A DNA stretch of 64,000 nt from Pontibacillus salipaludis (GCF_014642405.1 NZ_BMIN01000021.1:1-64000), one strand, 5' to 3'; positions 1 to 8,450 are shown, numbered from the stretch's first letter. The notes: a model not told the origin generated them from the letters alone. Program-made: numbers and translations.

Positions 1-51
1 CTAGGGCTTCGTAGTTTATCTCATCGATATAAATTTCTACGTCAAACTTAG
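1..51 (+). CDS. C-terminal end of a group II intron reverse transcriptase/maturase (partial)
   Basis: The first reading frame is open from the window edge to a TAG at 49-51, giving 16 residues with a GLRSLSHRYKFLRQ-like tail. It ends immediately before a textbook intron domain V, which is where intron-encoded reverse transcriptases of class C introns normally end. That position, rather than the short sequence, is the main support. The bulk of the protein would lie to the left of the window. Confidence 0.4.
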   Translation, partial: LGLRSLSHRYKFLRQT

Positions 52-126
52 GGAAACCGCCGAGTACGGGTCCGTACGCTCGGTGGTGTGAGAGGACGGA
101 GGTTAGTCACCTCCTCCTACTCGATT
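52..126 (+). mobile_element. 3' end of a group IIC intron: domains V and VI
   Basis: Positions 56-87 fold into a domain V hairpin. A 5' strand 56-68 pairs with 73-87, there is a four-base loop (69-72) and the diagnostic two-base bulge at 78-79, and a CGC triad lies at 58-60. Positions 92-122 form a domain VI-like hairpin (stem around 98-103 with 109-114), with a candidate branch-point A near 119. The 3' splice boundary should be near 124-126. Class IIC is inferred from the CGC triad and short domains. Such introns typically insert downstream of terminator hairpins. Confidence 0.8.
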
Positions 127-471
127 GATCACTTGCTGTTTCTGTGAATCCCTCTAGAAGGTCTCTGTTAACTCAGAAATTAGGATCTTAGAGAATTTTT
201 AGTTTATTACCTGGTGATTAGGGGAGACCATTAGTGTAAGCACATTTTATACCAGAAAAAAGTTTATTTTTTTTAAGGGAAGCCGATAAATAAAATAAAC
301 GCTAGACTAATAATGGTAGAGTGAAATTGGATTAAAAAACAGATTTCGACTGGTTTTTACATACCTATAGGTTACTACACAACAGTTTAAACTTTGTTCA
401 AAAGCTTGCAAGTATAAGTAATTATGAAATAGAGAGTGTGCGTACGTTGCTATAAGAGGCCATCTGTTTTT
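127..471. other. Non-coding stretch between intron tail and HD-GYP gene
   Basis: AT-rich DNA with no credible ORF on either strand. The only open frame of any length (minus strand, 307-549) overlaps the promoter and start of the next gene and is not believable. No terminator or second repeat is obvious. The 3' exon of the intron begins here. Confidence 0.5.
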
Positions 472-480
472 TGCTATACT
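472..480 (+). promoter_or_regulatory. Extended -10 promoter for the cupin/HD-GYP gene
   Basis: TGC-TATACT at 472-480 is an extended -10 element about 40 bases before the TTG start at 521. No good -35 is visible at 17 bp, which fits an extended -10 type. It is a prediction from sequence only. Confidence 0.45.
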
Positions 481-520
481 GTAAGTACGTATTAATAGAA
501 CGAAAGAAAGAAGGGATACC

Positions 521-1444
521 TTGAACCAATACCTGACATCAATTGACAACCCGATTGAAACTGTTCGCTATAAAGGGCTTACAGTGAAGTTACTTGCAAC
601 CGGTGATGGTACGGAAGTCATTCATCACTTGCTAGAAGAGGGAGCAAGATGGTCGATGCAACCACAAGAAGGAGGGACGGCGTCTGAGAGTATCTTTATC
701 GTAAGAGGATCAATGAAGGTAACTATAGAAGGGGAAACAAAGTTGGTATCACCTGGTGATGTCTTGTCTGCATCGCCTGTTCAACATGGATTTATATTTT
801 CAGCACTAGAGCAAACTGAATTTATTTACATATCTTCACAACCTGTTTTTCAGTTCTTTTCGGAGCTTTTGAGAGAAAATCAAGAGCTAGCGGTAGAAGT
901 CGCGCTTAAAGATGGATATACGGCTGATCACTGCGAACGAATTATGCAAATGTCTATGTTAATAGGGGAAAGAATGGGGCTTTCACCAGTTGATATGTGT
1001 ACATTGAACTATGCTTCGTATCTTCACGATGTCGGGAAAATTAAAATCCCTAAGTCTATCCTGCTAAAGGAAGGGCCTTTATCAGCAGAAGAGTGGCAAG
1101 AAATGAAAAGGCACTGTATATACGGCAAAGAACTATTGGAAGAAACTGATAGTCCCTATATGAATATGGCTTCACAAATTGTTGAACAACATCACGAACG
1201 CTATGATGGGAAAGGGTATCCTAAAGGCCTTCACAAAGATGAAATCTCTCCGTTAGCTTCTATAGTAAGTGTAGTAGACGCCTTTGACGCCATGACTACA
1301 GACCGCCCCTATCGTAAAGCGATGAGCGTGAACGAAGCCGTTGAGGAATTGAAAAAAAACGATGGAACAATGTTTCACCCTGAAGTTGTAAAAATTTTCA
1401 TTGATTTAATTCCTGATTGGAGTAAAATGAAACAAGGGGTGTAA
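521..1444 (+). CDS. Cupin-HD-GYP domain protein, probable cyclic-di-GMP phosphodiesterase
   Basis: 307 residues from a TTG start preceded by a GAAGGGA ribosome binding site. An N-terminal cupin-like beta-barrel (about residues 15-110) is followed by an HD-GYP domain (about 130-300). The metal-binding HD is in HDVGKIKIP (about 168), a second metal motif is HHERYDGKGYP (about 224), and VVDAFDAMTTDRPYR follows; these are standard HD-GYP blocks. The family hydrolyses cyclic-di-GMP or related dinucleotides. The cupin part could bind a small ligand that controls the phosphodiesterase. It is cytoplasmic, with no membrane segment. Four bases after its stop a tiny secreted-peptide ORF starts, probably in the same transcript. 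Confidence 0.85.
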   Translation: MNQYLTSIDNPIETVRYKGLTVKLLATGDGTEVIHHLLEEGARWSMQPQEGGTASESIFIVRGSMKVTIEGETKLVSPGDVLSASPVQHGFIFSALEQTEFIYISSQPVFQFFSELLRENQELAVEVALKDGYTADHCERIMQMSMLIGERMGLSPVDMCTLNYASYLHDVGKIKIPKSILLKEGPLSAEEWQEMKRHCIYGKELLEETDSPYMNMASQIVEQHHERYDGKGYPKGLHKDEISPLASIVSVVDAFDAMTTDRPYRKAMSVNEAVEELKKNDGTMFHPEVVKIFIDLIPDWSKMKQGV

Positions 1445-1448
1445 AATT

Positions 1449-1535
1449 ATGAAAAAAATGGTAGGTTTCTTAATCGTTGCTGCTCTAGTAGCAGGAGTTG
1501 TTGAACCACAAAGTGTGCCAGTTCCATTATTCTAA
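1449..1535 (+). CDS. 28-residue putative exported peptide
   Basis: An ATG four bases after the HD-GYP stop opens a 28-codon frame. It has a KK n-region, a hydrophobic core (VGFLIVAALVAGVV) and a short polar/proline-rich tail ending EPQSVPVPLF, then TAA and a strong terminator. This is the architecture of exported signalling pro-peptides of Bacillaceae (Phr, PapR, NprX types), although those normally follow a TPR receptor gene and this one follows an HD-GYP gene. No clear ribosome binding site is seen, so translation may be coupled to the upstream stop. The function is unknown; it could also be a single-span membrane micropeptide. Confidence 0.5.
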   Translation: MKKMVGFLIVAALVAGVVEPQSVPVPLF

Positions 1536-1544
1536 TTATTGGAT

Positions 1545-1578
1545 GAGCTCTTTATTCATGTGAATAGAGAGCTTTTTA
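1545..1578 (+). terminator. Rho-independent terminator after the HD-GYP/micropeptide unit
   Basis: A 13-bp stem (GAGCTCTTTATTC with GAATAGAGAGCTT, one G-T pair) and a short ATGT loop are followed by a T-run. It closes the two-gene transcript beginning at about 485. Confidence 0.85.
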
Positions 1579-1871
1579 ATTTTCTATTAACCCCTTACTT
1601 AGATGTTACTCTTTTCTCCACCCTATGCTCCCCTTGAAAGTCTTCCTCAAGCGCTTATTGTTAGCTTAATTTTTTACTCATTGAAATTCCCGTAAACCCT
1701 GAATAAGTAGCTATATGTATTATGCTGAATAAATTTAATTTTGCAAAATTTGCTGTTAGGTCTTGTTCCTTTTTGTTTGATCTTTCATTATATAGAGAGG
1801 GGGTCTTTGGAATTTCCTGCAGAGATAAAAAAAGGTAATTTCATAGATAAATAGAGGAAAGGGAGTAAGGC

Positions 1872-3494
1872 ATGAACTACAAAAAGATTATAACATCAAC
1901 GGCACTCGGCGTTACTTTGTTACTAAACCCTGTAATGAATGTGGCAGCTCAAACCGGAACAGTAGATGTGGATTCCACATCCACGTTAAATGTAAGAGAG
2001 GCACCTACTGACGGAGCAATCATTGGATCCTTAGAAGACAACAGCGAAGTACAAATCCTTGAAAGAAAAGGCGATTGGGCAAGGGTTCAGTTTGAAGATT
2101 TAATTGGATGGTCAAGTATGAATTATATCGATGAAAACGAAGATCTTGGTCAAGTAAGTTTTGATGAAATTTTCAATATCTATCAGTCACCAGACACTTC
2201 CACTAAAGTAGGAGCAGCTAAACCTACAAGTATGGATGTACTCGAAAGAAGAGGGGACTGGTATAAAGTACATACATACCTTGGCGTTACCTGGGTCAAG
2301 AAAGAAACCACTCAACACGAGTCAATTGCAAAAGTTTCGTTCACAGAAATCTTCAACATATATAAATCTCCTGATAAAAGCACGAAAATTGGAGCAGCCA
2401 AACCTGTCACAATGGACGTTGTTGAACAACGAGGGAATTGGTATAAAGTAAATACTTATTTAGGTCCTTCATGGGTTTATAAGGATGAAAGTACTCAGGA
2501 ACTTGATACCATTAGGAGTGGAACAGTAACTGCGGATTATCTTAACGTAAGGACTGAACCTACATTAAGCGGGACCTTAAAAGGCCAGATTGCTGAAGGT
2601 ACGACTGTCTCCATTTTGAAAACTAGTGGTGTATGGTACTATGTCAGCTATGGTGCCTCAAAAGGTTGGGTTCATTCTGATTACATCTTGAATGAAAGTA
2701 CACAAGGTTTTGTAACAGCTGATGTACTCAACATACGTAGCGCGCCTGGTGAATATGTAAAAGACCAAGTAACTTATGGGACTCGAGTCATCATTACGAA
2801 ATATAGCGGAGAATGGGCTTATGTTTCTTATAATGGAAATGAAGGTTGGGCGCACACCGACTACATAAAAGAGTCTACTAATGGTCAACTATTAGAGGGG
2901 AAAACCATCATCTTAGATCCAGGTCATGGTGGTAATGACAATGGAGCATTAGCAATTGACGGTCGAACCCAAGAAGAAGATATAAACCTTGAGTACTCAA
3001 AGGATTTGCAACAGAAGCTTGAATTAATGGGGGCAACTGTCATCTTAACCAGGGATTCTGATGTATATGTTGAATTAGATGACCGTGCTGATCTGTCAGC
3101 TGAACACAATGCCGACATATTCTTATCCATTCATGCTAATAGTGTTAATGATCTTTCTGTTAGCGGGTCAGAGTTATTTTATAATACGACCCCTTGCGAC
3201 ACATCAGAAGAATGGTGTGATGAAGGTGAGCAGAATGATTACCCTGAAAAAAGCGAAGATTTAGCCAAATCGATTTGGTCCGAGATCAAAGGAGTGTTTG
3301 GTGAGAGCCCTCGTGGATTAGATGGGACAACGCATTACCGTGTTAACAGAATGAACACGGTCCCTTCTGTTTTAATTGAAATTGGTTTCCTATCTAATTG
3401 GTCTGATCTTTCAGCTATCCAAGATGAGGCGCATAAAGAAGAGTTTGTAAAGAGTACGGCTAATGGGGTAGTCAATTATTTCACGTCATATTGA
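1872..3494 (+). CDS. Secreted N-acetylmuramoyl-L-alanine amidase with five SH3-type repeats
   Basis: 540 residues, ATG preceded by a GGGAGTAAG-type site. A signal peptide (1-26, ending VAAQ) is followed by five bacterial SH3 repeats at about 31-80, 92-148, 152-208, 215-270 and 275-330. Repeats two and three are near copies of each other (FNIYKSPD, GAAKP, WYKV, TYLG). An Amidase_3 domain follows from about 342 to the end, with zinc-ligand motifs DPGHGG and SIHAN and the catalytic-glutamate motif IEIGFLSN. It should cleave the bond between muramic acid and L-alanine in peptidoglycan, the SH3 repeats anchoring it to the wall. It is a single-gene unit with its own terminator. The duplicated middle repeats suggest recent internal expansion. 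Confidence 0.92.
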   Translation: MNYKKIITSTALGVTLLLNPVMNVAAQTGTVDVDSTSTLNVREAPTDGAIIGSLEDNSEVQILERKGDWARVQFEDLIGWSSMNYIDENEDLGQVSFDEIFNIYQSPDTSTKVGAAKPTSMDVLERRGDWYKVHTYLGVTWVKKETTQHESIAKVSFTEIFNIYKSPDKSTKIGAAKPVTMDVVEQRGNWYKVNTYLGPSWVYKDESTQELDTIRSGTVTADYLNVRTEPTLSGTLKGQIAEGTTVSILKTSGVWYYVSYGASKGWVHSDYILNESTQGFVTADVLNIRSAPGEYVKDQVTYGTRVIITKYSGEWAYVSYNGNEGWAHTDYIKESTNGQLLEGKTIILDPGHGGNDNGALAIDGRTQEEDINLEYSKDLQQKLELMGATVILTRDSDVYVELDDRADLSAEHNADIFLSIHANSVNDLSVSGSELFYNTTPCDTSEEWCDEGEQNDYPEKSEDLAKSIWSEIKGVFGESPRGLDGTTHYRVNRMNTVPSVLIEIGFLSNWSDLSAIQDEAHKEEFVKSTANGVVNYFTSY

Positions 3495-3514
3495 ATAGAA
3501 TATAGGATAATAAA

Positions 3515-3557
3515 AACGCTCAGGTATGATAGTGATATGTATCTGAGCGTTTTTTTG
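3515..3557 (+). terminator. Rho-independent terminator after the amidase
   Basis: A 12-bp stem built on AACGCTCAGGTA and TATCTGAGCGTT (one G-T pair), followed by seven T residues. Confidence 0.9.
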
Positions 3558-3613
3558 CTTACCTATACTTCTTTCGTCATTATTCTAAAGCAAATAAATT
3601 AAAGTGATATTTG

Positions 3614-4153
3614 CTATGATTTTCGTAGTTTTTGAACTTTTCTTCTAAATCCGAGGTAAGGCATCCCGGTAAAGACGAGAACGATCATAGATACATAGCC
3701 TAATACAATACCAACTTCACCAAATATATCTGCCATCCAATCTAAGTTACTCAATGGATAGAGCATGAATAGGGCAATCGTAATGAGTAGCGTTGGCAAG
3801 GCAGCTTTACCCATAATCCTTTTCTCCGCTTCATACTTCTCAATAATCGTTGATTGATCTGTGTATATTGGGTTTGTCCCTTCTGGAGCACTGAACAAAT
3901 GGATATAATTCACTGCTGTGGATATATGATCCCAGCCTGCTTCCTCGAAATAAGCGAAATAATCTTCATCTGCATCTTTGCGGTAATCAACTGCATAGAT
4001 TAATGGTCTCGCCTCCCCTCGTTTCAAAACGTATCCGAATGGTGCGAGCTTCTTAGTGATCCAACCTTTTTTAGATAGAGAGGAGAGCTTTTCTAAATCT
4101 TTTTCCTCTGAAAAGGCAAGTCCTCCGCTCATGACATATTTCGTTCTTTTCAT
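3614..4153 (-). CDS. DUF2812 membrane protein partnered with PadR
   Basis: 179 residues. The N-terminal soluble part (about 1-110) has the DUF2812 pattern: a start resembling KRTKYVMSGG, then EEKDLEKLSSLSKKGW and YFAYFEEAGWDHI. Two hydrophobic segments follow at about 118-135 and 143-165. Its ATG follows the TAA of the upstream PadR gene with no gap, and its ribosome binding site (GAAGGAG) lies inside the PadR coding end, so translation is coupled. PadR-DUF2812 pairs are common in Firmicutes, with the DUF2812 protein being the regulated membrane partner. The biochemical role is unknown. Confidence 0.85.
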   Translation of the reverse strand: MKRTKYVMSGGLAFSEEKDLEKLSSLSKKGWITKKLAPFGYVLKRGEARPLIYAVDYRKDADEDYFAYFEEAGWDHISTAVNYIHLFSAPEGTNPIYTDQSTIIEKYEAEKRIMGKAALPTLLITIALFMLYPLSNLDWMADIFGEVGIVLGYVSMIVLVFTGMPYLGFRRKVQKLRKS

Positions 4154-4489
4154 TTATTGTTCTCCTTCCTCATTAAACATGAGTTTAGCATGGGCTAGCA
4201 TACTTTCACGTCGCTTTATATCTCTCTTTAGAAGATGAACCCCAGAAGCAGTCGCGATATAGGTCTTACGCTTACCTGAACCTTCCCCGTATTGTTTGAT
4301 CAATCCCGCGTTAAGTAATTTTCTAATTGTTGTATACATAGAAGCTGGTCCAATTGAAACCAATCCATTCGTTAGTTCCTCAATCTTCTGCATGATGAGG
4401 TACCCATGTCTTGCTTGTTGAAGAGTAAGTAAAATGTAGAAGGAAGTATCGGTTAGTTCACCAGCTTCAAATGTCTCGCCTCTTGCCAT
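4154..4489 (-). CDS. PadR-family transcriptional regulator
   Basis: 111 residues, a PadR-type winged helix: an N-terminal LTDTSFYILLTLQQARHGY helix-turn-helix, then GPASMYTTIRKLLNAGLI and the wing YGEGSGKRKTYIAT. It is a short PadR without the long C-terminal dimer domain. It is the first gene of a two-gene operon with the DUF2812 gene, and probably represses its own operon through the palindrome just upstream. Confidence 0.9.
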   Translation of the reverse strand: MARGETFEAGELTDTSFYILLTLQQARHGYLIMQKIEELTNGLVSIGPASMYTTIRKLLNAGLIKQYGEGSGKRKTYIATASGVHLLKRDIKRRESMLAHAKLMFNEEGEQ

Positions 4490-4515
4490 AAAAGAGCTCC
4501 CTTGTCGAATAATTT

Positions 4516-4532
4516 ATATCATTAAATGATAT
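4516..4532 (-). promoter_or_regulatory. Predicted PadR operator
   Basis: ATATCAT-TAA-ATGATAT is an inverted repeat with 7-base arms and a 3-base spacer, 27 bases upstream of the PadR start and within its probable promoter. PadR repressors bind such AT-rich ATAT/ATGAT dyads, so autoregulation is the natural inference. Confidence 0.6.
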
Positions 4533-4621
4533 ATCACTATTTGAACTATATCGTCTAGGTAGCTAATAGTCAATCAATTTAAGGAATATTTTTGTAATTT
4601 TAAGGGCAATAAGGAGGGGGG

Positions 4622-4828
4622 TTAGATATAAAAACCAAACCATCTCAGGAAGAAGACTCCTAAGCTAGTTACGGTAACTCCTGTTACAATTGTCAAAACC
4701 ACAGTAGAACGCTTCTTGGTGTCAAACCAAACGAAAATGCCAATAACAAGTGTGATGATTATACCTAAAAATAATGAAGCTTGTGGGTTTGTGGGAGTAA
4801 TCCAATCATACCAGTGTAAAAAATCCAT
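4622..4828 (-). CDS. Small two-span membrane protein of unknown function
   Basis: 68 residues, ATG with an AGAGGTGATG-type binding site. Two hydrophobic segments lie at about 18-34 and 42-62, separated by a DTKKR turn, giving a hairpin topology. No recognised motif. It lies alone between the PadR operon and the secreted TIM-barrel gene, pointing away from the latter. Confidence 0.7.
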   Translation of the reverse strand: MDFLHWYDWITPTNPQASLFLGIIITLVIGIFVWFDTKKRSTVVLTIVTGVTVTSLGVFFLRWFGFYI

Positions 4829-5020
4829 CCATCATCACCTCTAAAAGAGTTTTTTATAGTTTAACATATAATTCCATTGCGTAGGTTGATTTACCTTTGT
4901 AAATAGGGGTGGATAACTCATTTATGGGTCTAAAATAGGAATTACATCCATACGCCTCAAAATAGTCTTATTTTGTTCGATAAAAAAATTAAGTCTAAAC
5001 ATCGAAAGGGACAGCAATCT

Positions 5021-6418
5021 ATGAAATTTAAGGTGCATGTGGTACTAGCGTTAAGCGTGATTTTAGGAATTTGGGTAGGCGGTACAGTGTTTGGTGAAGG
5101 AAATGTTGCCACAAAGGATGAGGTAATTTGTGAAAGCTGTTGGGCTTTTTCTTATGTTGATCTAGGATCTGAAGTATTTATCAATGGTAAAGAAGAGGGA
5201 GAACTTTTGCCTGTTTCTTCATTACTCGCTCAGAGTGCTGCAGGGGAGATCTACAATCACTACAGTGTAGTCAATGTATCAGCATCTTCTCCTACTATTG
5301 AAACAGAACCATCTGTTACTCGTGAGGTGAGTACAGTCGTTTCAATAACAGGGGTGCAAGGTCAGGTGGTTGAAACGACGATTGAGGGAGGCAATGAACG
5401 TTTAGTAAACATGCTGAACAAACATTTAGAACGAAGCGGCTTTTCCGTAAACTCCGTTGTGAATTCCGATATGGGTCAAGAAGTTTCCATTACATATACA
5501 GAAGCGCAGGCCAGAGCATTCTTTTCAGGGGGAGATTTAAGCTTACTTGCCTCTTTAACAAACCAAGAACAAACGAGTGAATTTAATACGTACTCAAAAG
5601 CTATTCAAGATGCCTTAAATGAAAACAAGTCAAGAAAAAGCGTATGGCTTTGGGACAGCAAAGCTGTGTCAGAACGACCAAATGAAACCATTCAGTTTTT
5701 AGACAGTCATCACATTAACCATGTATATCTTCATTATAACCCATTAGTTGAAGACCATTATCCTTATTTTATATCGAGTATGGATCAATTGGGGATCACA
5801 GTTCATGCTTTAATGGGAGCACCACACTGGGGGTTAGAAAAGAATATCCCGGAAGGCAAACATCGAATGGACCGAGTGATGTCCTATAACAGTGAAGTGA
5901 CAGAAGCCGCGCAGTTCAAAGGGATTCACTTTGACATAGAACCCCACGTTTTGGATGAGTGGGATACGGACCGGGAGAATGTAGTCAATCAGTGGTCAAA
6001 TTCATCACAGATATATGTTGATTATGCAAAGGATAACGGATTTATTGTCGGCAGTGATTTGCCATTTTGGACAGACGGCCCAAGTGTAGCCCCGTATGAC
6101 CCTGACTTTTATAAAAATATGATAGATCGTCAAGATTATGTAACCGTAATGGCCTATCGAAATACAGCTTTAGGTTCTAATAGCATTACCTCCCTATCTG
6201 AAAATGAAGTGCTACATGCAAACTCCTCCAAAGTAGAGATCGGTGTGGAATTGCAGCCCCATTACTTAGACTATGTCAGCTTCGACGACAAAACATACTT
6301 AGAAATGGAATATGAATTAGCTGAAGTCAGACGCTATTATAAAGAAATGAAAGCAGAAGGGTTTGCAGGTACAACTTATCATAGTTATACGCAGTGGAAA
6401 GATTTAGAGACAAGGTAA
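5021..6418 (+). CDS. Secreted TIM-barrel protein, glycoside-hydrolase-like
   Basis: 465 residues from the ATG at 5021, which has an AAAGGGA site and starts a clean signal peptide (MKFKVHVVLALSVILGIWVG, cleavage near VFG). The frame continues upstream to a TTG at 4973, but that has no binding site. About residues 30-200 show no recognised domain. From about 205 a barrel-like region begins (SVWLWDSKAV) containing FKGIHFDIEPH, reminiscent of the DxDxE-type acidic motif of chitinase-like barrels, and DYVTVMAYRN. A secreted hydrolase acting on a polysaccharide is inferred. The family and substrate cannot be named from sequence alone. There is no terminator before the next gene. Confidence 0.75.
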   Translation: MKFKVHVVLALSVILGIWVGGTVFGEGNVATKDEVICESCWAFSYVDLGSEVFINGKEEGELLPVSSLLAQSAAGEIYNHYSVVNVSASSPTIETEPSVTREVSTVVSITGVQGQVVETTIEGGNERLVNMLNKHLERSGFSVNSVVNSDMGQEVSITYTEAQARAFFSGGDLSLLASLTNQEQTSEFNTYSKAIQDALNENKSRKSVWLWDSKAVSERPNETIQFLDSHHINHVYLHYNPLVEDHYPYFISSMDQLGITVHALMGAPHWGLEKNIPEGKHRMDRVMSYNSEVTEAAQFKGIHFDIEPHVLDEWDTDRENVVNQWSNSSQIYVDYAKDNGFIVGSDLPFWTDGPSVAPYDPDFYKNMIDRQDYVTVMAYRNTALGSNSITSLSENEVLHANSSKVEIGVELQPHYLDYVSFDDKTYLEMEYELAEVRRYYKEMKAEGFAGTTYHSYTQWKDLETR

Positions 6419-6514
6419 TTAGAAGCAACTGTAATTTTATGTCAATATTGAACTTGCTTATTCTAAAGCAACCTATACATGTAAAATTCCTAATGAACAG
6501 AAAGGGGGAGCAAT

Positions 6515-7051
6515 GTGGTTAAACACAGTAATCAATGGGCCTTTTATTTAACCCTCATTTGCTCAGTGACCGGAATCTACTCTTTCTATTCACATCTGAA
6601 TAATACCTGGCTATTAGCCCCGCCAACTTATATTCTCCTACTGATTAGCTTACTAGTTTTTGCTTTAGGCGTGATAGGCTTTCAAGACAGGAGGGCATGG
6701 AAGACTAAAATGAGAAGTTGGATAACGCTTTTTATGGCCATCCTTTTAATACTCTCCTTACTTATAGTTCTTGCATTTACCTCCTTTTTCTCGGACGTAG
6801 GTACGAATGAATACTTAAAAACAGTAAGTTCACCTAACCATAACCATTCAATCGACTTCTACAGTTTTGATGCAGGAGCAACAGGATCGTTTGGTGTAAC
6901 AGGAGAGCTAGACGGGCCACTTTGGTTTAAGAAAAGGGTTTACTATGAAGAAGGAGTCAACAGCGTCGCTATTGAATGGGAGAGTGACACGACCTTGATC
7001 ATAAACGGTAATACGTTGAACTTAAGTCAAGAGGGAACATATGAAGAGTAG
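6515..7051 (+). CDS. DUF5412-like membrane protein
   Basis: 178 residues from a GTG start preceded by AAAGGGGGAG. Three hydrophobic segments are visible at about 8-25, 34-52 and 62-85, then an extracytoplasmic C-terminal domain of about 90 residues with SPNHNHSIDFYSFDAGATGSFGV and GPLWFKKRVYY. The latter pattern is what I associate with DUF5412. The role is unknown. It may be co-transcribed with the next small membrane gene. Confidence 0.65.
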   Translation: MVKHSNQWAFYLTLICSVTGIYSFYSHLNNTWLLAPPTYILLLISLLVFALGVIGFQDRRAWKTKMRSWITLFMAILLILSLLIVLAFTSFFSDVGTNEYLKTVSSPNHNHSIDFYSFDAGATGSFGVTGELDGPLWFKKRVYYEEGVNSVAIEWESDTTLIINGNTLNLSQEGTYEE

Positions 7052-7157
7052 TGTCTTGAATGTAGTAATAGAATTGAATGTTTTGAGTTAAAAAAGCACT
7101 ACTGATCATTTCTATTGAATATATGTGGATTTCTTGAAATAACAAGAGGTGGTTGAG

Positions 7158-7376
7158 TTGAATTATTTAGTGTTTTCTTCTTCACTATTTGTACTTATCA
7201 CGGTAGCCCTTATATTAATTGTGGTCTACAAAGTTATGATAAAAAAGGAACGCCCCGATAATTATTATACCCCCTTTGATCATATTACGGGTCAATCAAA
7301 TGAGGAGTTCCATGAAGAACGCCAGGAAGATGAACAAGAAGAGGAAGAGGATGAAGGTGACGATAAAGATCGCTAA
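7158..7376 (+). CDS. DUF3951-like small membrane protein
   Basis: 72 residues from the TTG at 7158, chosen because AAGAGGTGG is spaced correctly before it; the in-frame GTG at 7149 overlaps that site. One N-terminal membrane helix, then PDNYYTPFDHITGQ, a DUF3951-like block, and a highly acidic E/D-rich tail. It is cytoplasmic-tailed and of unknown role. Confidence 0.7.
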   Translation: MNYLVFSSSLFVLITVALILIVVYKVMIKKERPDNYYTPFDHITGQSNEEFHEERQEDEQEEEEDEGDDKDR

Positions 7377-7487
7377 GTGGAGCCATGTGAAAAAGGGGTT
7401 ATGGTTTTGAATACTTTTATCGTTTTGAAATACTATGAAGTAGATCGTTGTAAGGTTCTTCAGATTAATAGGGAGTTAATGGTATTG

Positions 7488-7523
7488 AAAGAACTTTTCT
7501 CTTAGGGAAAAGTTCTTTTTTAT
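7488..7523 (+). terminator. Rho-independent terminator downstream of the DUF3951 gene
   Basis: An AAAGAACTTTT / AAAAGTTCTTT stem (11 bp) around a nine-base loop, followed by a T-run. Confidence 0.8.
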
Positions 7524-7537
7524 TGTTGCTCAAACTA

Positions 7538-7561
7538 AAAAGGAACCCCTCCTAAGATTCC
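7538..7561 (-). terminator. Probable terminator of the TetR gene
   Basis: On the minus strand GGAATC pairs with GGTTCC across an eight-base loop, followed by TTTTT. It sits just after the TetR stop codon. Confidence 0.5.
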
Positions 7562-7563
7562 CT

Positions 7564-8409
7564 CTACATAAAGTAAGCCCTAAGTAAAGAAGCTAGATCT
7601 CCATATCGCTCGTACTTTTCTAAGTGGTGAGCCATCCCTGTAATAATGACCTTCCTTGGAGAAGAAGTCTTTAATTCTTGTAACAATACTTCTACGGTTT
7701 CTTTTATGTCTGGCTCAGGTTCACTTGTGGAGATCACTTCTAATTGATCTATGAGCTCTTCTATGTGGTTGAAATCGTAAGAAGAAGGGGTCAGTTGTTG
7801 GACGATTTTTTCAGTAATGACTGGTGGGTCATTTTGTTGTTTGTATCCTTCAATAAGAGAATCGATCTTGTTTGTAATTGACTGTGCTAATAAGTAGTAA
7901 TCAAATTCGACATTATCGACAATTATTAAATCCATGTAACTCTTCAAAATGCCTTGTACCATTACGCTCGCTTCCCATACATAAGGTTCTATTTCTTGAC
8001 CGTATATGCCTAGCAAATGATTCTTGTAAAATAAAATAGAATGATAGCGCATTCTTCTGATGAAATGTTCAATTGTATCATTAAAGGGGATGGCTTGTTC
8101 TCTTACTTGCATAATGATGAAGTCGCGGTGGGTAGCGATTTCTTCTATTGTAACCTTGAGCTGGTCTGTAAATTTTTCTTTTGGATCTAAGGGTTTTGAT
8201 GATACTTCGTTGATACGTGTTTGCATACGAAGCCAATAGTATTCAAAAAGCTCATGCAATAGTTCATCCTTAGAATTAAAGTGGAGGTAGAACCCCCCTT
8301 TTGAAATTTGACTTGCGTTCACAATTTCTTGAACAGATGTAGAACTGAAACCTTTTTGGGCAAATAATTTAATAGCATTTTCTATTATGTTTACTTTCTT
8401 TTGATCCAT
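7564..8409 (-). CDS. TetR-family repressor of the adjacent RND pump
   Basis: 281 residues, longer than the usual 190-220. The N-terminal TetR helix-turn-helix is at about 8-55 (ENAIKLFAQKGFSSTSVQEIVNASQISKGGFYLHFNSK is interrupted only by typical substitutions). The ligand domain is followed by an extra acidic C-terminal extension of about 80 residues. It is divergently transcribed from the RND gene, with two matching dyads in the shared intergenic region, so it very likely represses the pump and itself and is released by a pump substrate. Confidence 0.9.
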   Translation of the reverse strand: MDQKKVNIIENAIKLFAQKGFSSTSVQEIVNASQISKGGFYLHFNSKDELLHELFEYYWLRMQTRINEVSSKPLDPKEKFTDQLKVTIEEIATHRDFIIMQVREQAIPFNDTIEHFIRRMRYHSILFYKNHLLGIYGQEIEPYVWEASVMVQGILKSYMDLIIVDNVEFDYYLLAQSITNKIDSLIEGYKQQNDPPVITEKIVQQLTPSSYDFNHIEELIDQLEVISTSEPEPDIKETVEVLLQELKTSSPRKVIITGMAHHLEKYERYGDLASLLRAYFM

Positions 8410-8450
8410 ATGAGATCCTCCCTTTTTATCTAGGAAGCAGCATTTATTTC

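Noticed and set aside
307-549. Minus-strand frame of 80 codons in the left non-coding stretch
   Set aside because: It runs across the promoter, binding site and start of the HD-GYP gene and has no binding site of its own.
4973-5020. Upstream extension of the secreted TIM-barrel protein to a TTG
   Set aside because: No ribosome binding site, and the added charged residues would bury the signal peptide; ATG 5021 is better on both counts.
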